The notes under the pieces are model-generated. The model was not told the origin of the DNA. It ran no database searches and saw nothing but the letters and a program-made list of their open reading frames with translations. From Paracoccaceae bacterium (lineage in GTDB: Bacteria > Pseudomonadota > Alphaproteobacteria > Rhodobacterales > Rhodobacteraceae): DNA of 49,841 bases. Made by a program: the position numbers and the translations under genes. Shown here piece after piece: positions 8,385 to 16,843 of this stretch; positions within the stretch are counted from its first letter, which is position 1; each line of letters starts with the position of its first letter. The stretch covers positions 1 to 49,841 of the forward strand of contig JAPPHA010000121.1 of NCBI GenBank assembly GCA_028874915.1, read 5' to 3'.

Positions 8385-8860
8385 TCGGTTTCGCCGCAAA
8401 CCTCTTTATCCGGAAGGCGTCACGAATCACGGCTTCGCGTTCTCCGTCGGGTGCGTGAACGACAATTCGGCTGCCTGGCAGGTTGGTGTGGCGATCGACC
8501 ATTCCGATTGCGACATTCGTCTTGAACTCGGGTGGCCAGACGGTCGAGGAAATGGCACCCGCCGGGTTTCCTTTTTCATCCGCCACCATCCAACGATCCC
8601 TGATTTCCGGGACGGGGTCTCCCAGGATTTCAATCGGGCGAATCATCCGGGATGGCTCCTGTTGATCCGCGAGCGCGCGGTGACCAAGGCAGGGAGGTGT
8701 TTCCAGATTGCAGGATTTTGCAAGGCCTGCCTCGAAGGGCGTGTGCTCATCGGTCATGTCATTTCCACAAGACAGCAAGCCGCCCGAAATTCTTTCGATA
8801 CAATTCGGGCTCCCGCACGGATGCCGAGCACAATCTTCAAGGCGGCGATATTTTTTTGCT
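8385..8860 (-). pseudogene. DmdA-like (GcvT family) folate-dependent demethylase remnant
   Basis: Part of a GcvT-fold demethylase is readable on the minus strand. The stretch PNCIERISGGLLSCGNDMT with EHTPFEAGLAKSCNLE and, further on, WPPEFKTNVAIGMVDR and VVHAPDGEREAVIRDAF match the C-terminal half of DmdA-type enzymes, which move a methyl group from DMSP to tetrahydrofolate. The last part before this core needs a frame change near 8810-8830 (GIRAGA then PNCIERI). The N-terminal folate domain is absent and the sequence past about 8385 is unrelated. With no start codon and only half a protein, it is a pseudogene. Its exact former substrate (DMSP or a related methylated compound) is inferred. 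Confidence 0.7.
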
Positions 8861-9020
8861 GTTCCGGAAACCGGGTATCAGGACGTTCCGGAAAGCGGTC
8901 ATCCGCTGCCGATGCGAATACTGGCGGCCGTTGTCCCCGGAGCGGTTACCAAACCGCCGCGACGCGATACAGACGCGGGCGTTCTCCAGGTGCCGAAATC
9001 TGAGAAATTTCCGTCGGCAT

Positions 9021-10388
9021 CTAACCTGCTTCGTGACACCAGGGAGACGTGATGTTGGTTGTCTCCGGCCCTCCCGGGCGAACGCCTGACAAATGGGGCA
9101 GACTGAAACGGTCGTAGTAGTCCCGCAGTCGGCTCAGCATGTCATCGCAACGGTTTGAATGTTCCGGAATTTTTGCGAGATCTCGTTCCTCCCGCGGATC
9201 ACTGTGCAAATCGAAAAGCCGGTGTTTACCCGTATCGTGCCAGATGACCAGCTTGAAGCGGCTGTCGCGGACCATTTGCACATTGCCATACTCGCAGAAT
9301 TGCATTTGCCTCCAGTTTTCCGAGCTTTCCCCGGCGAGAATGTGCCGGAACGACTTTCCGGCGTAATCGATGTCGCATGGATGTTGCAGCCCTGCCAAGT
9401 CGACGATCGTCGAAAACAGGTCCAGATGGTCGACGAATTCACCGCGTACCTGGCCTTTGCTGATACCGGGGCCATTGAGGACCATGGGAATCCTGATGCT
9501 CTCTTCCACCATGTTCAGGGGCAACGTACCGTTGCCCTTTCCCCAGATCCCGTGATGGCCGCAATTCAACCCATGATCCGATGTGTAAATGATGACCGTC
9601 TCGTCACCCAGTCCTTCGGCGTCGAGTGTATCCATCAGTCGCCCGACTCCTTCATCAATCGACGTCACCGATGCGTAGTACTGTGCGAGAGCGGCGCGCG
9701 GCTTGGAGCGGTCGATGAGATGTCTTGATTCCAGGTTCTGTTCACCAAACGGGTATGTTTCGTGCTGCGGCACCTCGGCGAAATCATGAGTTGCGTAGCG
9801 TGCGACCAACCTCTTCGGATGGCCGTCCCAGGGGCTGTGGGTGGAAACATGGCCGACAAACAGGAAAAAGGGACGATCCTTGTCGCGATTCTTCAAAAAC
9901 CTGACCGCTCCATCGGTAATGATCGACGCCTTCGATCCCGCGATCGTCCGTAGTTCACCGTTGACGCAATAGCGGGCCGGACCGGTCGCGTCGATCGGGT
10001 AGTCGCCCGCGAGCGCTCCCCAGGAATCGAACCCCCTTGCGCTCTTGTCGTCGTTGCCCAAGTGCCATTTTCCGACGAGGCCGGTTCCATAGCCCGCGTC
10101 CTGCAGCAGTTCCGGAAGCGTTGTTTGTTCGTCAAGCCAATCGCGCCGAAAGTGAGTTGGCAGATTGTCGAGATAGTCGTGGATTCCGTGCTGTGATGCC
10201 GTGCGTCCCGACAGCAGACAGGCTCGCGCCGGAGAACACACGGGTGTCGGCGTGAAGGCGTTTTCCATGACCGTGCCGGTGTCGGCGAGGTAGTCGAGGT
10301 TCGGTGCCTGAATGCGGTCGTTTCGCGACGGACCCAGCGCCCATTGTCCATGATCATCGGTGAGGAAAAGGAGAATATTGGGCGGCAT
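9021..10388 (-). CDS. Sulfatase (type I, formylglycine-dependent)
   Basis: This is a 455-residue member of the sulfatase branch of the alkaline phosphatase superfamily. It hydrolyses a sulfate ester after an enzyme converts the Cys of the C-x-P-x-R motif to formylglycine. That motif is CSPAR at residues 51-55. Metal ligands are visible in LLFLTDDHGQ (Asp11, Asp12) and in YTSDHGLNCGHHG; KWHLG near residue 110 is a further conserved site. No signal peptide is seen, so it probably works in the cytoplasm on an imported substrate. The ATG at 10388 lies one base after the stop of the ABC permease gene, indicating one operon. The substrate cannot be read from sequence. Confidence 0.88.
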   Translation of the reverse strand: MPPNILLFLTDDHGQWALGPSRNDRIQAPNLDYLADTGTVMENAFTPTPVCSPARACLLSGRTASQHGIHDYLDNLPTHFRRDWLDEQTTLPELLQDAGYGTGLVGKWHLGNDDKSARGFDSWGALAGDYPIDATGPARYCVNGELRTIAGSKASIITDGAVRFLKNRDKDRPFFLFVGHVSTHSPWDGHPKRLVARYATHDFAEVPQHETYPFGEQNLESRHLIDRSKPRAALAQYYASVTSIDEGVGRLMDTLDAEGLGDETVIIYTSDHGLNCGHHGIWGKGNGTLPLNMVEESIRIPMVLNGPGISKGQVRGEFVDHLDLFSTIVDLAGLQHPCDIDYAGKSFRHILAGESSENWRQMQFCEYGNVQMVRDSRFKLVIWHDTGKHRLFDLHSDPREERDLAKIPEHSNRCDDMLSRLRDYYDRFSLPHLSGVRPGGPETTNITSPWCHEAG

Positions 10389-10389
10389 G

Positions 10390-11193
10390 TCAGTAGTCTG
10401 CGCTTTCCCGGACAAAGCGCCTGATCGCGAAACGGCCGAACATCTTCCATAGGTAGTCGGCCAACAATCCCAAGGCGCCCAGGAAGAATATACCCACAAA
10501 CATCCAGTCGATCTTGAAATAGACTTTGGATGTCCAGATCAGATAGCCCAGGCCTGATTCAGCGGCGAGCATTTCAACCGCGACGATGACCATGAAGGAC
10601 CCTGCCAGGGCCAATCGCATTCCGACATAAATGGACGGAATACAGGCCGGTATCGTCACGAGCCAGAATATCTGCCAGGGGGACGCGCCAAGTGTTTGCG
10701 CCGCGAGAATTTTGTTCTCATGCGTTGTGACAACACCTGTAGCCGTATTGACGATGACGATGAATGCAGTCGCGTACATCACTTGCAGTATCTTTGCGAC
10801 TTCGCCGACGCCGAACCAGACAAGGAACAGGGATGTAAGCGCCAGGGCCGGGATGAAACGCAAAAAGTGGACGTAGGGATCGAATATGGCCCGAGCAGTT
10901 ATCGAGATGCCAACGATCAATCCGATTGGAATTGCGACGATGCTCCCCAAGAGGAAACCCGCCAATATTCGGTACAAGCTGATTCCAATGGTGCCAAAGA
11001 GCAGACCCCTCTCAATCAATTCGATGATTCCCAGAAAAACGGTGCTTACCGGCGGCAGGAAAAAGGGATCTATCCAAAGCCGCGCAGCGATTTCCCAAGC
11101 AACGAGTCCGCAACTGATCGAGACCGTCGAAATCCAAAAACTGCGGCCAATTCGACCACCAAGGATTGTCTTGTTGAACGGCGAACGGGTCAT
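10390..11193 (-). CDS. ABC transporter permease, sulfonate/taurine (SsuC/TauC) type
   Basis: This 267-residue inner-membrane protein has about six membrane segments. It carries the loop AAQTLGASPWQIFWLVTIPA typical of SsuC/TauC/NitT-type permeases, and the N-terminal ERGLLFGTIGISLYRILAGF also fits this group. The ATG at 11193 overlaps the stop of the ATPase gene as ATGA and has AAAGG eight bases upstream. It should work with the ATPase and binding protein encoded upstream. With a sulfatase immediately downstream, a sulfate ester or sulfonate is the likely cargo (inference). Confidence 0.88.
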   Translation of the reverse strand: MTRSPFNKTILGGRIGRSFWISTVSISCGLVAWEIAARLWIDPFFLPPVSTVFLGIIELIERGLLFGTIGISLYRILAGFLLGSIVAIPIGLIVGISITARAIFDPYVHFLRFIPALALTSLFLVWFGVGEVAKILQVMYATAFIVIVNTATGVVTTHENKILAAQTLGASPWQIFWLVTIPACIPSIYVGMRLALAGSFMVIVAVEMLAAESGLGYLIWTSKVYFKIDWMFVGIFFLGALGLLADYLWKMFGRFAIRRFVRESADY

Positions 11194-11960
11194 GACCAAA
11201 CCTTTGTGACTTCCTCTTCGATGTCTTTCGAGATGGTCTGAAGAAGATCGATATAAACTTGATCCGATTGATCCCTCGGATATTCGAGGGGGACGGCATA
11301 TTCACGCTTGATGGCGGCTTCCGGCCCAGCGGTCATCAGTACGATACGCTGGCCCAGATTGATCGCCTCGCGAATGTCGTGTGTAACGTATATGGCCGTG
11401 CGTTTGACCTCGGACCAAATGGATACGAGTTGTCTCTGAAGCATCTGCCGGGTCTGGGCGTCAAGCGCCGCAAAGGGCTCATCCATCAACATGATATTTG
11501 GACGCATGGCGAGCATTCGGGCGATCTGGACTCGTTGTTTCATCCCGCCCGACAGGGCATCCGGAAACTTGTGGTCGTGATCCGTCAAATTCACCATTCG
11601 CAGCGCGTCGTTCGCGCGTTCTTTTCTTTCGCCTGCCTCGATGCGGTTCACCTTGAGACCGAACTCGACATTTTGCCGGACGGTCAGCCATTGAAAGAGC
11701 GAACTGTCCAAATCCTGGAACACCATGCCCCTGTCCTTGCCGGGGCCGTCGATCGAGGACCCGTCCACCTCCGCGCTTCCCGTGGTCGCATGATCGAACC
11801 CGGCAATGAGCCGCAACAATGTGGACTTTCCACAACCGCTCGGCCCCAGCAGGATAAGGAACTCGCCATTGTCGATCGTGAGATCGATATTCTTTAGGAC
11901 GAGTGGATCATCCGAAGCCGGCGTGTAGGAAAAGCAAATGTCTTTTAGTTGAATACCCAA
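11190..11960 (-). CDS. ABC transporter ATP-binding protein, SsuB/TauB type
   Basis: This 256-residue ATPase has Walker A GPSGCGKST (39-47), the Q-loop VFQDLDSSLFQWLTVRQNV, the signature LSGGMKQR, Walker B IMLMDEP and the switch histidine in VTHD. The pattern fits the nitrate/sulfonate/taurine ATPase group. The only start that leaves the N-terminal beta strand intact (MGIQLKDICFSY) is a TTG at 11960, a weak codon. It ends in an ATGA overlap with the permease gene. Confidence 0.87.
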   Translation of the reverse strand: MGIQLKDICFSYTPASDDPLVLKNIDLTIDNGEFLILLGPSGCGKSTLLRLIAGFDHATTGSAEVDGSSIDGPGKDRGMVFQDLDSSLFQWLTVRQNVEFGLKVNRIEAGERKERANDALRMVNLTDHDHKFPDALSGGMKQRVQIARMLAMRPNIMLMDEPFAALDAQTRQMLQRQLVSIWSEVKRTAIYVTHDIREAINLGQRIVLMTAGPEAAIKREYAVPLEYPRDQSDQVYIDLLQTISKDIEEEVTKVWS

Positions 11961-12035
11961 TCGTCAGCTCGGTCATGATGCGAAAACGGGCGAGAAGCCT
12001 CTCGGACATCGGCCACCTCGCCCGTCAAGGTGTTG

Positions 12036-13013
12036 CTACTCGAGTGAGGCGTCGATCTCCGCCGAGGGGATGGCCTCGGCCAATGCCTTGGAATGAAGCA
12101 ACGGCGTCAGATCATATGACTCGATCATTCCGGCATTGAGCAGGAATTCGTGCTGGGCTCTCATGTTGTCCACCAAGCTGGGAGTGAAACTCAGCTCATA
12201 CCGGGCCTGGTCGATCGCCCGCTTTACCAATTCACTGTCGGCGCCAAGCTTGTCGGCAACGATGGTCGCGACCGCGCCGCTGTCAGCGGCGACGTCTTCG
12301 GTCGCCCTTTGCAATGCCTTGAGCGTCCTGACGATCGCATCGTGATTGGCACTGGCGTATTCCTTTGTGGTCACCAGCAACGCGGTTGCTCCCTCGGATA
12401 CGATACTGTCGTCCGATATGAAGGCGAAATTCGCGTCCTCACTCATGGTTTTCGCGCCTTCGCCCCAAACCCATGCGGCATCGATTCGGCCGGATTTCAA
12501 TGCCCCGACGATGCTGAACAAATCGCCGAAATCGACGAGCTTGACGTCCGTTTCCGGGTCAAGTCCCAGCAATTTGATGTAGTTTCGAGTCACGAATTCC
12601 TGGGCGGTGCCTGTCGCCACCGCGAAGGATTTGCCCTCGAATTCGTCCGCGTTCATGAGTTCCGTCCGCGTATAGAGCTTGTGCCAGCCAGGGACGAAAT
12701 TTCCGATAATTGACGGTGCAATCAACTTGCCCGACTGGAACCGGATCAACAGCGGGAATCCGATCACCACCCCGAAGTCCGCCTGTCCGGCCAGTACGGC
12801 ATCTATCGTGTCGACACCGTAAGCATAGGTCTGGATGACGGGGTTTATGCCTTCGTCCATCAGGTATCCCTTTTCGGATGCAAGGACGATTGTTGAGCCC
12901 ATCCCGTAGCCATCGGTTGCGTACCGGACAGTCGTCTGCGCGCTTGCGATTGCTGCGGAGGCCACCAGGGCAATTGACGCCGCGAGTATTCGCCTGGTCA
13001 GAGTGTTAAGCAT
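12036..13013 (-). CDS. ABC transporter substrate-binding protein, SsuA/THI5-like
   Basis: This is a 325-residue periplasmic binding protein with a clear signal peptide (MLNTLTRRILAASIALVA, cleavage after IASA). The mature part begins QTTVRYATDGYGMGSTIVLA and contains the SsuA/NMT1-type segment VDTIDAVLAGQADFGVV. The ATG at 13013 follows GGAAGAAGGGAAG and lies 16 bases inside the end of the iclR gene, so regulator and importer are co-transcribed. The ligand is unknown; neighbouring sulfatases point to an organic sulfate or sulfonate. The gap to the ATPase gene is about 75 bases. Confidence 0.87.
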   Translation of the reverse strand: MLNTLTRRILAASIALVASAAIASAQTTVRYATDGYGMGSTIVLASEKGYLMDEGINPVIQTYAYGVDTIDAVLAGQADFGVVIGFPLLIRFQSGKLIAPSIIGNFVPGWHKLYTRTELMNADEFEGKSFAVATGTAQEFVTRNYIKLLGLDPETDVKLVDFGDLFSIVGALKSGRIDAAWVWGEGAKTMSEDANFAFISDDSIVSEGATALLVTTKEYASANHDAIVRTLKALQRATEDVAADSGAVATIVADKLGADSELVKRAIDQARYELSFTPSLVDNMRAQHEFLLNAGMIESYDLTPLLHSKALAEAIPSAEIDASLE

Positions 13014-13852
13014 TGTTTCTTCCCTTCTTCCTGTTGCGGATTTGCATTCCCGAGACTTGCCGACTCCTGTGATACTTCCGGAAGCTGGTTAGCAGCCTCG
13101 GAAGCGGCAATGGTTACCTGGGCCAGGATTCCTTCGACATCCACGGAGCTTGTGTTCAGGGCCGCGACGGACATCACGTCCCTGACCTGTCTGGTGACTG
13201 GATTTGATAGACCGACCGAGAATCGCGTGACAGGACCCTCGCGCCGGACCAGATGTCCCTGGTCCCGGATTCGCTGGAACCCCTCGAGGTGGGTATACGG
13301 CAGTTCGATTCCGTACTGCCGATCATATATCGCTTCGGCGACTCCATCGGGTTGGTAAGCCAGGAGGACCTGGCCCATACCGTTGTCTATCCAATCTGTA
13401 TTCGGCGCGAAAACGTCGATGAAATGATAGCCATAGTGAATCTCGGTCTTTGCAGTGATGACGAAATAGTCGCCCTGGTAGGAGGCCAGGCAGGCTGAAT
13501 GACCGACATTGTATGCCAGGCTGGCAACGGTTCCCTGGACCTGGGTGCTTTGCAGCCCGAAGCCTCGAAGCGCGTGTCCAAATCGCTGCGCTCGATATCC
13601 CAAAGTGTAGCGGTTGCTTGTTTGCCGCTGACGGATCCATTCCTCATCGACCAGCATCTTGAGTAGCCGGGTCAGCGAGGCACCTGACAGGTCCATTTCT
13701 TCAGCGAGATCCGAAAAGCTCTTTTCATGCGGCGGCCGGGCCAGGATTTCCAACAATCGCAATGATCTGCGCCCGGCCGACAATGCGTATGGCTTGATTT
13801 GACCAAGCGTCGCGCACACTTGACTTTCATTATTGAAAGTAATTGCTTTCAT
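12998..13852 (-). CDS. IclR-family transcriptional regulator
   Basis: This regulator of about 284 residues has an N-terminal winged helix (SAGRRSLRLLEILA, then SGASLTRLLKMLVDEEWIRQ) and a C-terminal IclR effector domain (YNVGHSACLASYQGDYFVI). The ATG at 13852 gives a sensible protein but has no obvious ribosome binding site. A GTG at 13819 would remove eleven residues and put the repeats at 13823-13858 wholly upstream. It is divergent from one sulfatase and overlaps the first gene of the importer-sulfatase operon. It probably controls both and itself. Confidence 0.85.
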   Translation of the reverse strand: MKAITFNNESQVCATLGQIKPYALSAGRRSLRLLEILARPPHEKSFSDLAEEMDLSGASLTRLLKMLVDEEWIRQRQTSNRYTLGYRAQRFGHALRGFGLQSTQVQGTVASLAYNVGHSACLASYQGDYFVITAKTEIHYGYHFIDVFAPNTDWIDNGMGQVLLAYQPDGVAEAIYDRQYGIELPYTHLEGFQRIRDQGHLVRREGPVTRFSVGLSNPVTRQVRDVMSVAALNTSSVDVEGILAQVTIAASEAANQLPEVSQESASLGNANPQQEEGKKQCLTL

Positions 13853-13858
13853 TATTGA
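13823..13858. promoter_or_regulatory. Tandem dyads, probable IclR operator
   Basis: The 13-base word CTTTCATTATTGA occurs twice, at 13824-13836 and 13846-13858, exactly 22 bases (two helical turns) apart. The first copy is part of a perfect dyad ACTTTCA-TTAT-TGAAAGT (13823-13840). The pair lies at the start of iclR and about 65 bases before the divergent sulfatase gene. This layout suits a regulator that represses itself and controls both directions. Confidence 0.6.
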
Positions 13859-13920
13859 CAGAGTAACCAAACGGGTTTTCTCCGTCAACAGGCTTGAGCA
13901 CCGACAGTCGGAGCGTTGGA

Positions 13921-15378
13921 ATGCGACAGCGTCCGAACATACTGATTCTCTGTACCGACCAGCAACGGACGGACACTCTCGGCTGCTATGGAAACCCGAT
14001 CGTCTGTACACCCAACATTGACCGCCTCGCCGAACAGGGCGTCCTGTTCGAAAACGCCTTTGTCCAAAGCCCGGTCTGCTCGCCGAGCAGGGGAAGTTTT
14101 CTGACCGGGCGGTATCCGCGAACGACGCGATTGCGGCAGAACGGTCAGATCATGCCGCCGACCGAAAAGCCGATCTCCCGATTGGTGGCCGATGCGGGAT
14201 ACGCTGTCGGATTGGTCGGCAAATTCCATCTCGCACCCGGTGCCCCGGAAATCGCCACGGCCACGGAGCCAAGGATTGATGACGGCATCGGCGAATTCAA
14301 TTGGGCGCAGGCACCATCCGACCTTTGGGGATTGAACTCGGACTACACCCGGTTTCTCTCCGAAAAGGGACTGGAGTATCGAACCACGCCGCACGAATTG
14401 TCACAGTGGGTGCAAAACGGCATGCCGGAGAATTCGACCGAGGCGGCGTGGTGTGCGACGCGTGCAACCGAATTCATCTCGAAACACGCGTCACGTGACA
14501 GCCCCTGGTTCTACATGGCGAACATATACGCACCGCACCATCCGTTTGATCCGCCGCCGTCTTTCCTGGCGCCATACCTGGATCGGCTGGAGGAAATCCC
14601 GATGCCCCTTGCCATGGATGACGATCTCAGCCGCAAACCGGTTTACCAGCAAACGGATTCGGAAGGTGCATACGGTCAGGTCAAAGGATTTATCGGCGGT
14701 TTCGGGCGCCAACAGATGAGCACCTTGGACCACAAGATGGTCAAGGCGGCCTATTGGGCGATGTGCGAACATGTTGACCAACAGGTTGGCCGCATCCTCG
14801 AAGCATTGAACGAGACCGATCAGGCAGAAAACACCCTGGTCGTCTTCATGTCCGACCACGGAGAGATGATGGGTGATCACAACATCTATCTGAAGGGCCC
14901 CTATTTTTATGATCCGCTGATTCGCGTTCCGCTTATCTTCAGGTTTCCGGGCAAATTCGCCCCCGGGCGCTTCGATGGTCTCTTCGAACTGGTCCATCTG
15001 GCGCCGACACTTCTGGAGGCAACCGGCCGGCAGCCGCACCCGGGTATGCAGGGGCGGTCGGTTTTTGGCTGGCTCGGGGATCGGGATGTGCCCTTCGAGG
15101 GAGATCAATCGATCTATTGCGAATACTATAACGCAATGCCCTATCATGCCGGTCCTGCGGCCCAACTGACGATGCTGCGAACCAAAACCCACAAGATCGT
15201 TGTGGATCATGCCCATGACGATGGCGAGCTATACGATCTTGCCGGCGATCCGTTGGAGATGAACAACCTTTGGCTGGACCCGGATTCGCTGCCGCAAAAG
15301 GCAGGACTCCTTACGCAGCTGACCCATCGCATGGCATTTACCTCGGATCCTTTGCCGCCGCGGCTCTCCGAATGGTGA
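13921..15378 (+). CDS. Sulfatase (second copy, divergent)
   Basis: This is a formylglycine-dependent sulfatase of 485 residues, distinct in sequence from the one encoded at 9021-10388. It has CSPSR at residues 53-57, the metal-binding start NILILCTDQQRTDTLGCYG, a GKFHL block in place of the other copy's GKWHL, and VFMSDHGEMMGDH in the C-terminal half. I chose the ATG at 13921 because GGAG lies just upstream and the domain begins here; a TTG at 13894 is also in frame. There is no signal peptide, so it is probably cytoplasmic. It shares a 68-base divergent promoter region with iclR. Choline- or aryl-sulfate-like esters are possible substrates, not provable here. Confidence 0.87.
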   Translation: MRQRPNILILCTDQQRTDTLGCYGNPIVCTPNIDRLAEQGVLFENAFVQSPVCSPSRGSFLTGRYPRTTRLRQNGQIMPPTEKPISRLVADAGYAVGLVGKFHLAPGAPEIATATEPRIDDGIGEFNWAQAPSDLWGLNSDYTRFLSEKGLEYRTTPHELSQWVQNGMPENSTEAAWCATRATEFISKHASRDSPWFYMANIYAPHHPFDPPPSFLAPYLDRLEEIPMPLAMDDDLSRKPVYQQTDSEGAYGQVKGFIGGFGRQQMSTLDHKMVKAAYWAMCEHVDQQVGRILEALNETDQAENTLVVFMSDHGEMMGDHNIYLKGPYFYDPLIRVPLIFRFPGKFAPGRFDGLFELVHLAPTLLEATGRQPHPGMQGRSVFGWLGDRDVPFEGDQSIYCEYYNAMPYHAGPAAQLTMLRTKTHKIVVDHAHDDGELYDLAGDPLEMNNLWLDPDSLPQKAGLLTQLTHRMAFTSDPLPPRLSEW

Positions 15379-15382
15379 CGCT

Positions 15383-15877
15383 TCAACGATGCCCATGAAA
15401 GAATCCGCCGATCTGTGCCGTTCGCCGGCGCGTCCCACTGATCCTGCCTCGAACTCTCGCAATGTCGTGAGCCAGATAATGGCGCAACTGCTTTGCATTG
15501 ATCGAAATGCCGCTCTCGAACGTGGCGATATAGTGGCCCGGGTTCCTTTGTGCGAAGGTCAGACAAGCCCGGCCGACGTTTGAGATAATGGCCGCAATAT
15601 AGGGCAGCTTGAGCACGAATTGGTCCGGAACCTCGAACGCCTGCAACCGGTCCCCGATCGCTCCGAACAGCCCGAACATGAAGGACGCCGCCGCACTCAT
15701 CGACGGCAGGCCGCTGCCGAAAAGCGTCGCGGCAAGCTCGATGATTCCACGCCCCGCAGTCATGTCCGGCAGGAAGATATTAAGACGGTCCATGGCGAGT
15801 TGCGCGCCGGCGAGGCCGGAGAAGAGTCCGCTGATTCTGACGGCGAGCGTTTTCATGCGATCGACGCTGATTCCGGC
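15383..15877 (-). pseudogene. BMP-type ABC permease remnant (3' half)
   Basis: Only the last third of a nucleoside/simple-sugar ABC permease remains. It starts inside the family motif AGISVDRMK (from 15877), continues as SGLFSGLAGAQLAM, LPDMTAGRGIIELAATLFGS and ends near LPYIAAIISN. The residues after that have lost homology, probably by a frameshift. The Met at 15856 is internal, not a start. All upstream membrane segments have been deleted and the fragment is joined directly to the end of the ATPase remnant. Confidence 0.75.
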
Positions 15878-15884
15878 CGACCAG

Positions 15885-16275
15885 GGACACCCGTCGCCCC
15901 ACTATGTCGCGGGCAATGTCCGCTTCCCTGACGTCGGCGGTGTCATAGGTGCTGACGCTTTCCCCGAGTCAAAAATGGTGACGCGATCGGCCACCGTCTT
16001 GACCTCGCGCAGCTCGTGCGTGACGAAAATGATAGTGCTCCCGCACTGTCTCCGCCCATCGATGACCCGTTCGTCCCGGATGTTCGTCCCGGATGTAGAT
16101 TTCCCCTGCGTCAGGCCGGTAGATTCCGGCGAGAATGTCCATCAGGGTAGACTTGCCCGGCCGTTTTCTTCGCGACGACATGGACTTCACCCTCGGAGAC
16201 CCGCAGTTCGACACTCTTGAGCGCATGTGTCGTGCCGAAACTCTTGCTGATCCCTTCGAGACGCAGGATTGGCAT
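15885..16275 (-). pseudogene. BMP-type ABC ATPase remnant with internal deletion
   Basis: The start of a sugar/nucleoside ABC ATPase is readable (MPILRLEGISKSFGTTHALK, ATG at 16275). Walker A then appears in a shifted frame (GKSTLMDILAGIYRPDAGEI). The sequence jumps from there to a late motif, IIFVTHELREVKTVADRVTI, and a tail ending DIVGR. The Q-loop, signature and Walker B are gone, a deletion of well over a hundred codons. The protein cannot function. It is followed by the permease remnant and preceded by the binding-protein remnant. Confidence 0.75.
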
Positions 16276-16366
16276 TATGGCAGTCGGGTAACGATCGTGG
16301 GCCTGGCCGAGTCGGTCGGGCGCGGGCGGATTCGTCCGCGCCCGGTATCGCGTGAGTGTGGCGCGC

Positions 16367-16812
16367 CTAGATGGCGCTGTCGACGACGATCGACCCGTCA
16401 AGAACGCGGGCCTTGGCCTCGTCGACACGGACCTTTACATCGTCCGGAACCAAGGCATCGTTGTATGCCAACCCGACTCCGTCGTTCTTCAGGCCATACA
16501 TGAAAAGGGTCCCGAACGGCACCGTTCCGGCCTGGCCTGCTTGATCGAGTCATAGACCGAGTTGCCGATTTCATTGAGCATCGAGGCGATGATGTGGTCC
16601 GGATGCAGGTGATTCTGGTTGGAACCGACGCCGATCGCGTTTTTGCCGTTGTCGGCGGCGGCAGAATGGCTGAAGCCGCGATCATCGAGATTGTCGGTCA
16701 TCACGTAGACCGTGCTGAACTCCTCGGCAGACCCCCACAATGGAACGCCAACCGACGATCCCGCTACAGCGGCCACAGCCGCCTTGGTCACGGCGGACTT
16801 CCACAGATTCAT
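16367..16812 (-). pseudogene. BMP-family binding protein remnant with internal deletion and frameshift
   Basis: This is a broken periplasmic binding protein of the Bmp/Med family, which binds nucleosides or related compounds. The ATG at 16812 opens a signal-like segment and the first strand of the mature domain (FSTVYVMTDNLDDRGFSHSA). The sequence then jumps to a C-terminal motif, NAIGVGSNQNHLHPDHIIAS, so the middle is missing. A frameshift near 16530 must be crossed to read the end (TLFMYGLKNDGVGLAYNDAL and then VLDGSIVV). Only about half of the normal length survives. Confidence 0.75.
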
Positions 16813-16843
16813 TGCCCTCTTTCTCTCTGTACAACGCCTGAAA

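Noticed and set aside
10389-10499. N-terminal extension of the minus-strand sulfatase
   Set aside because: It overlaps the permease gene and precedes the natural start MPPNILLFLTDD at 10388.
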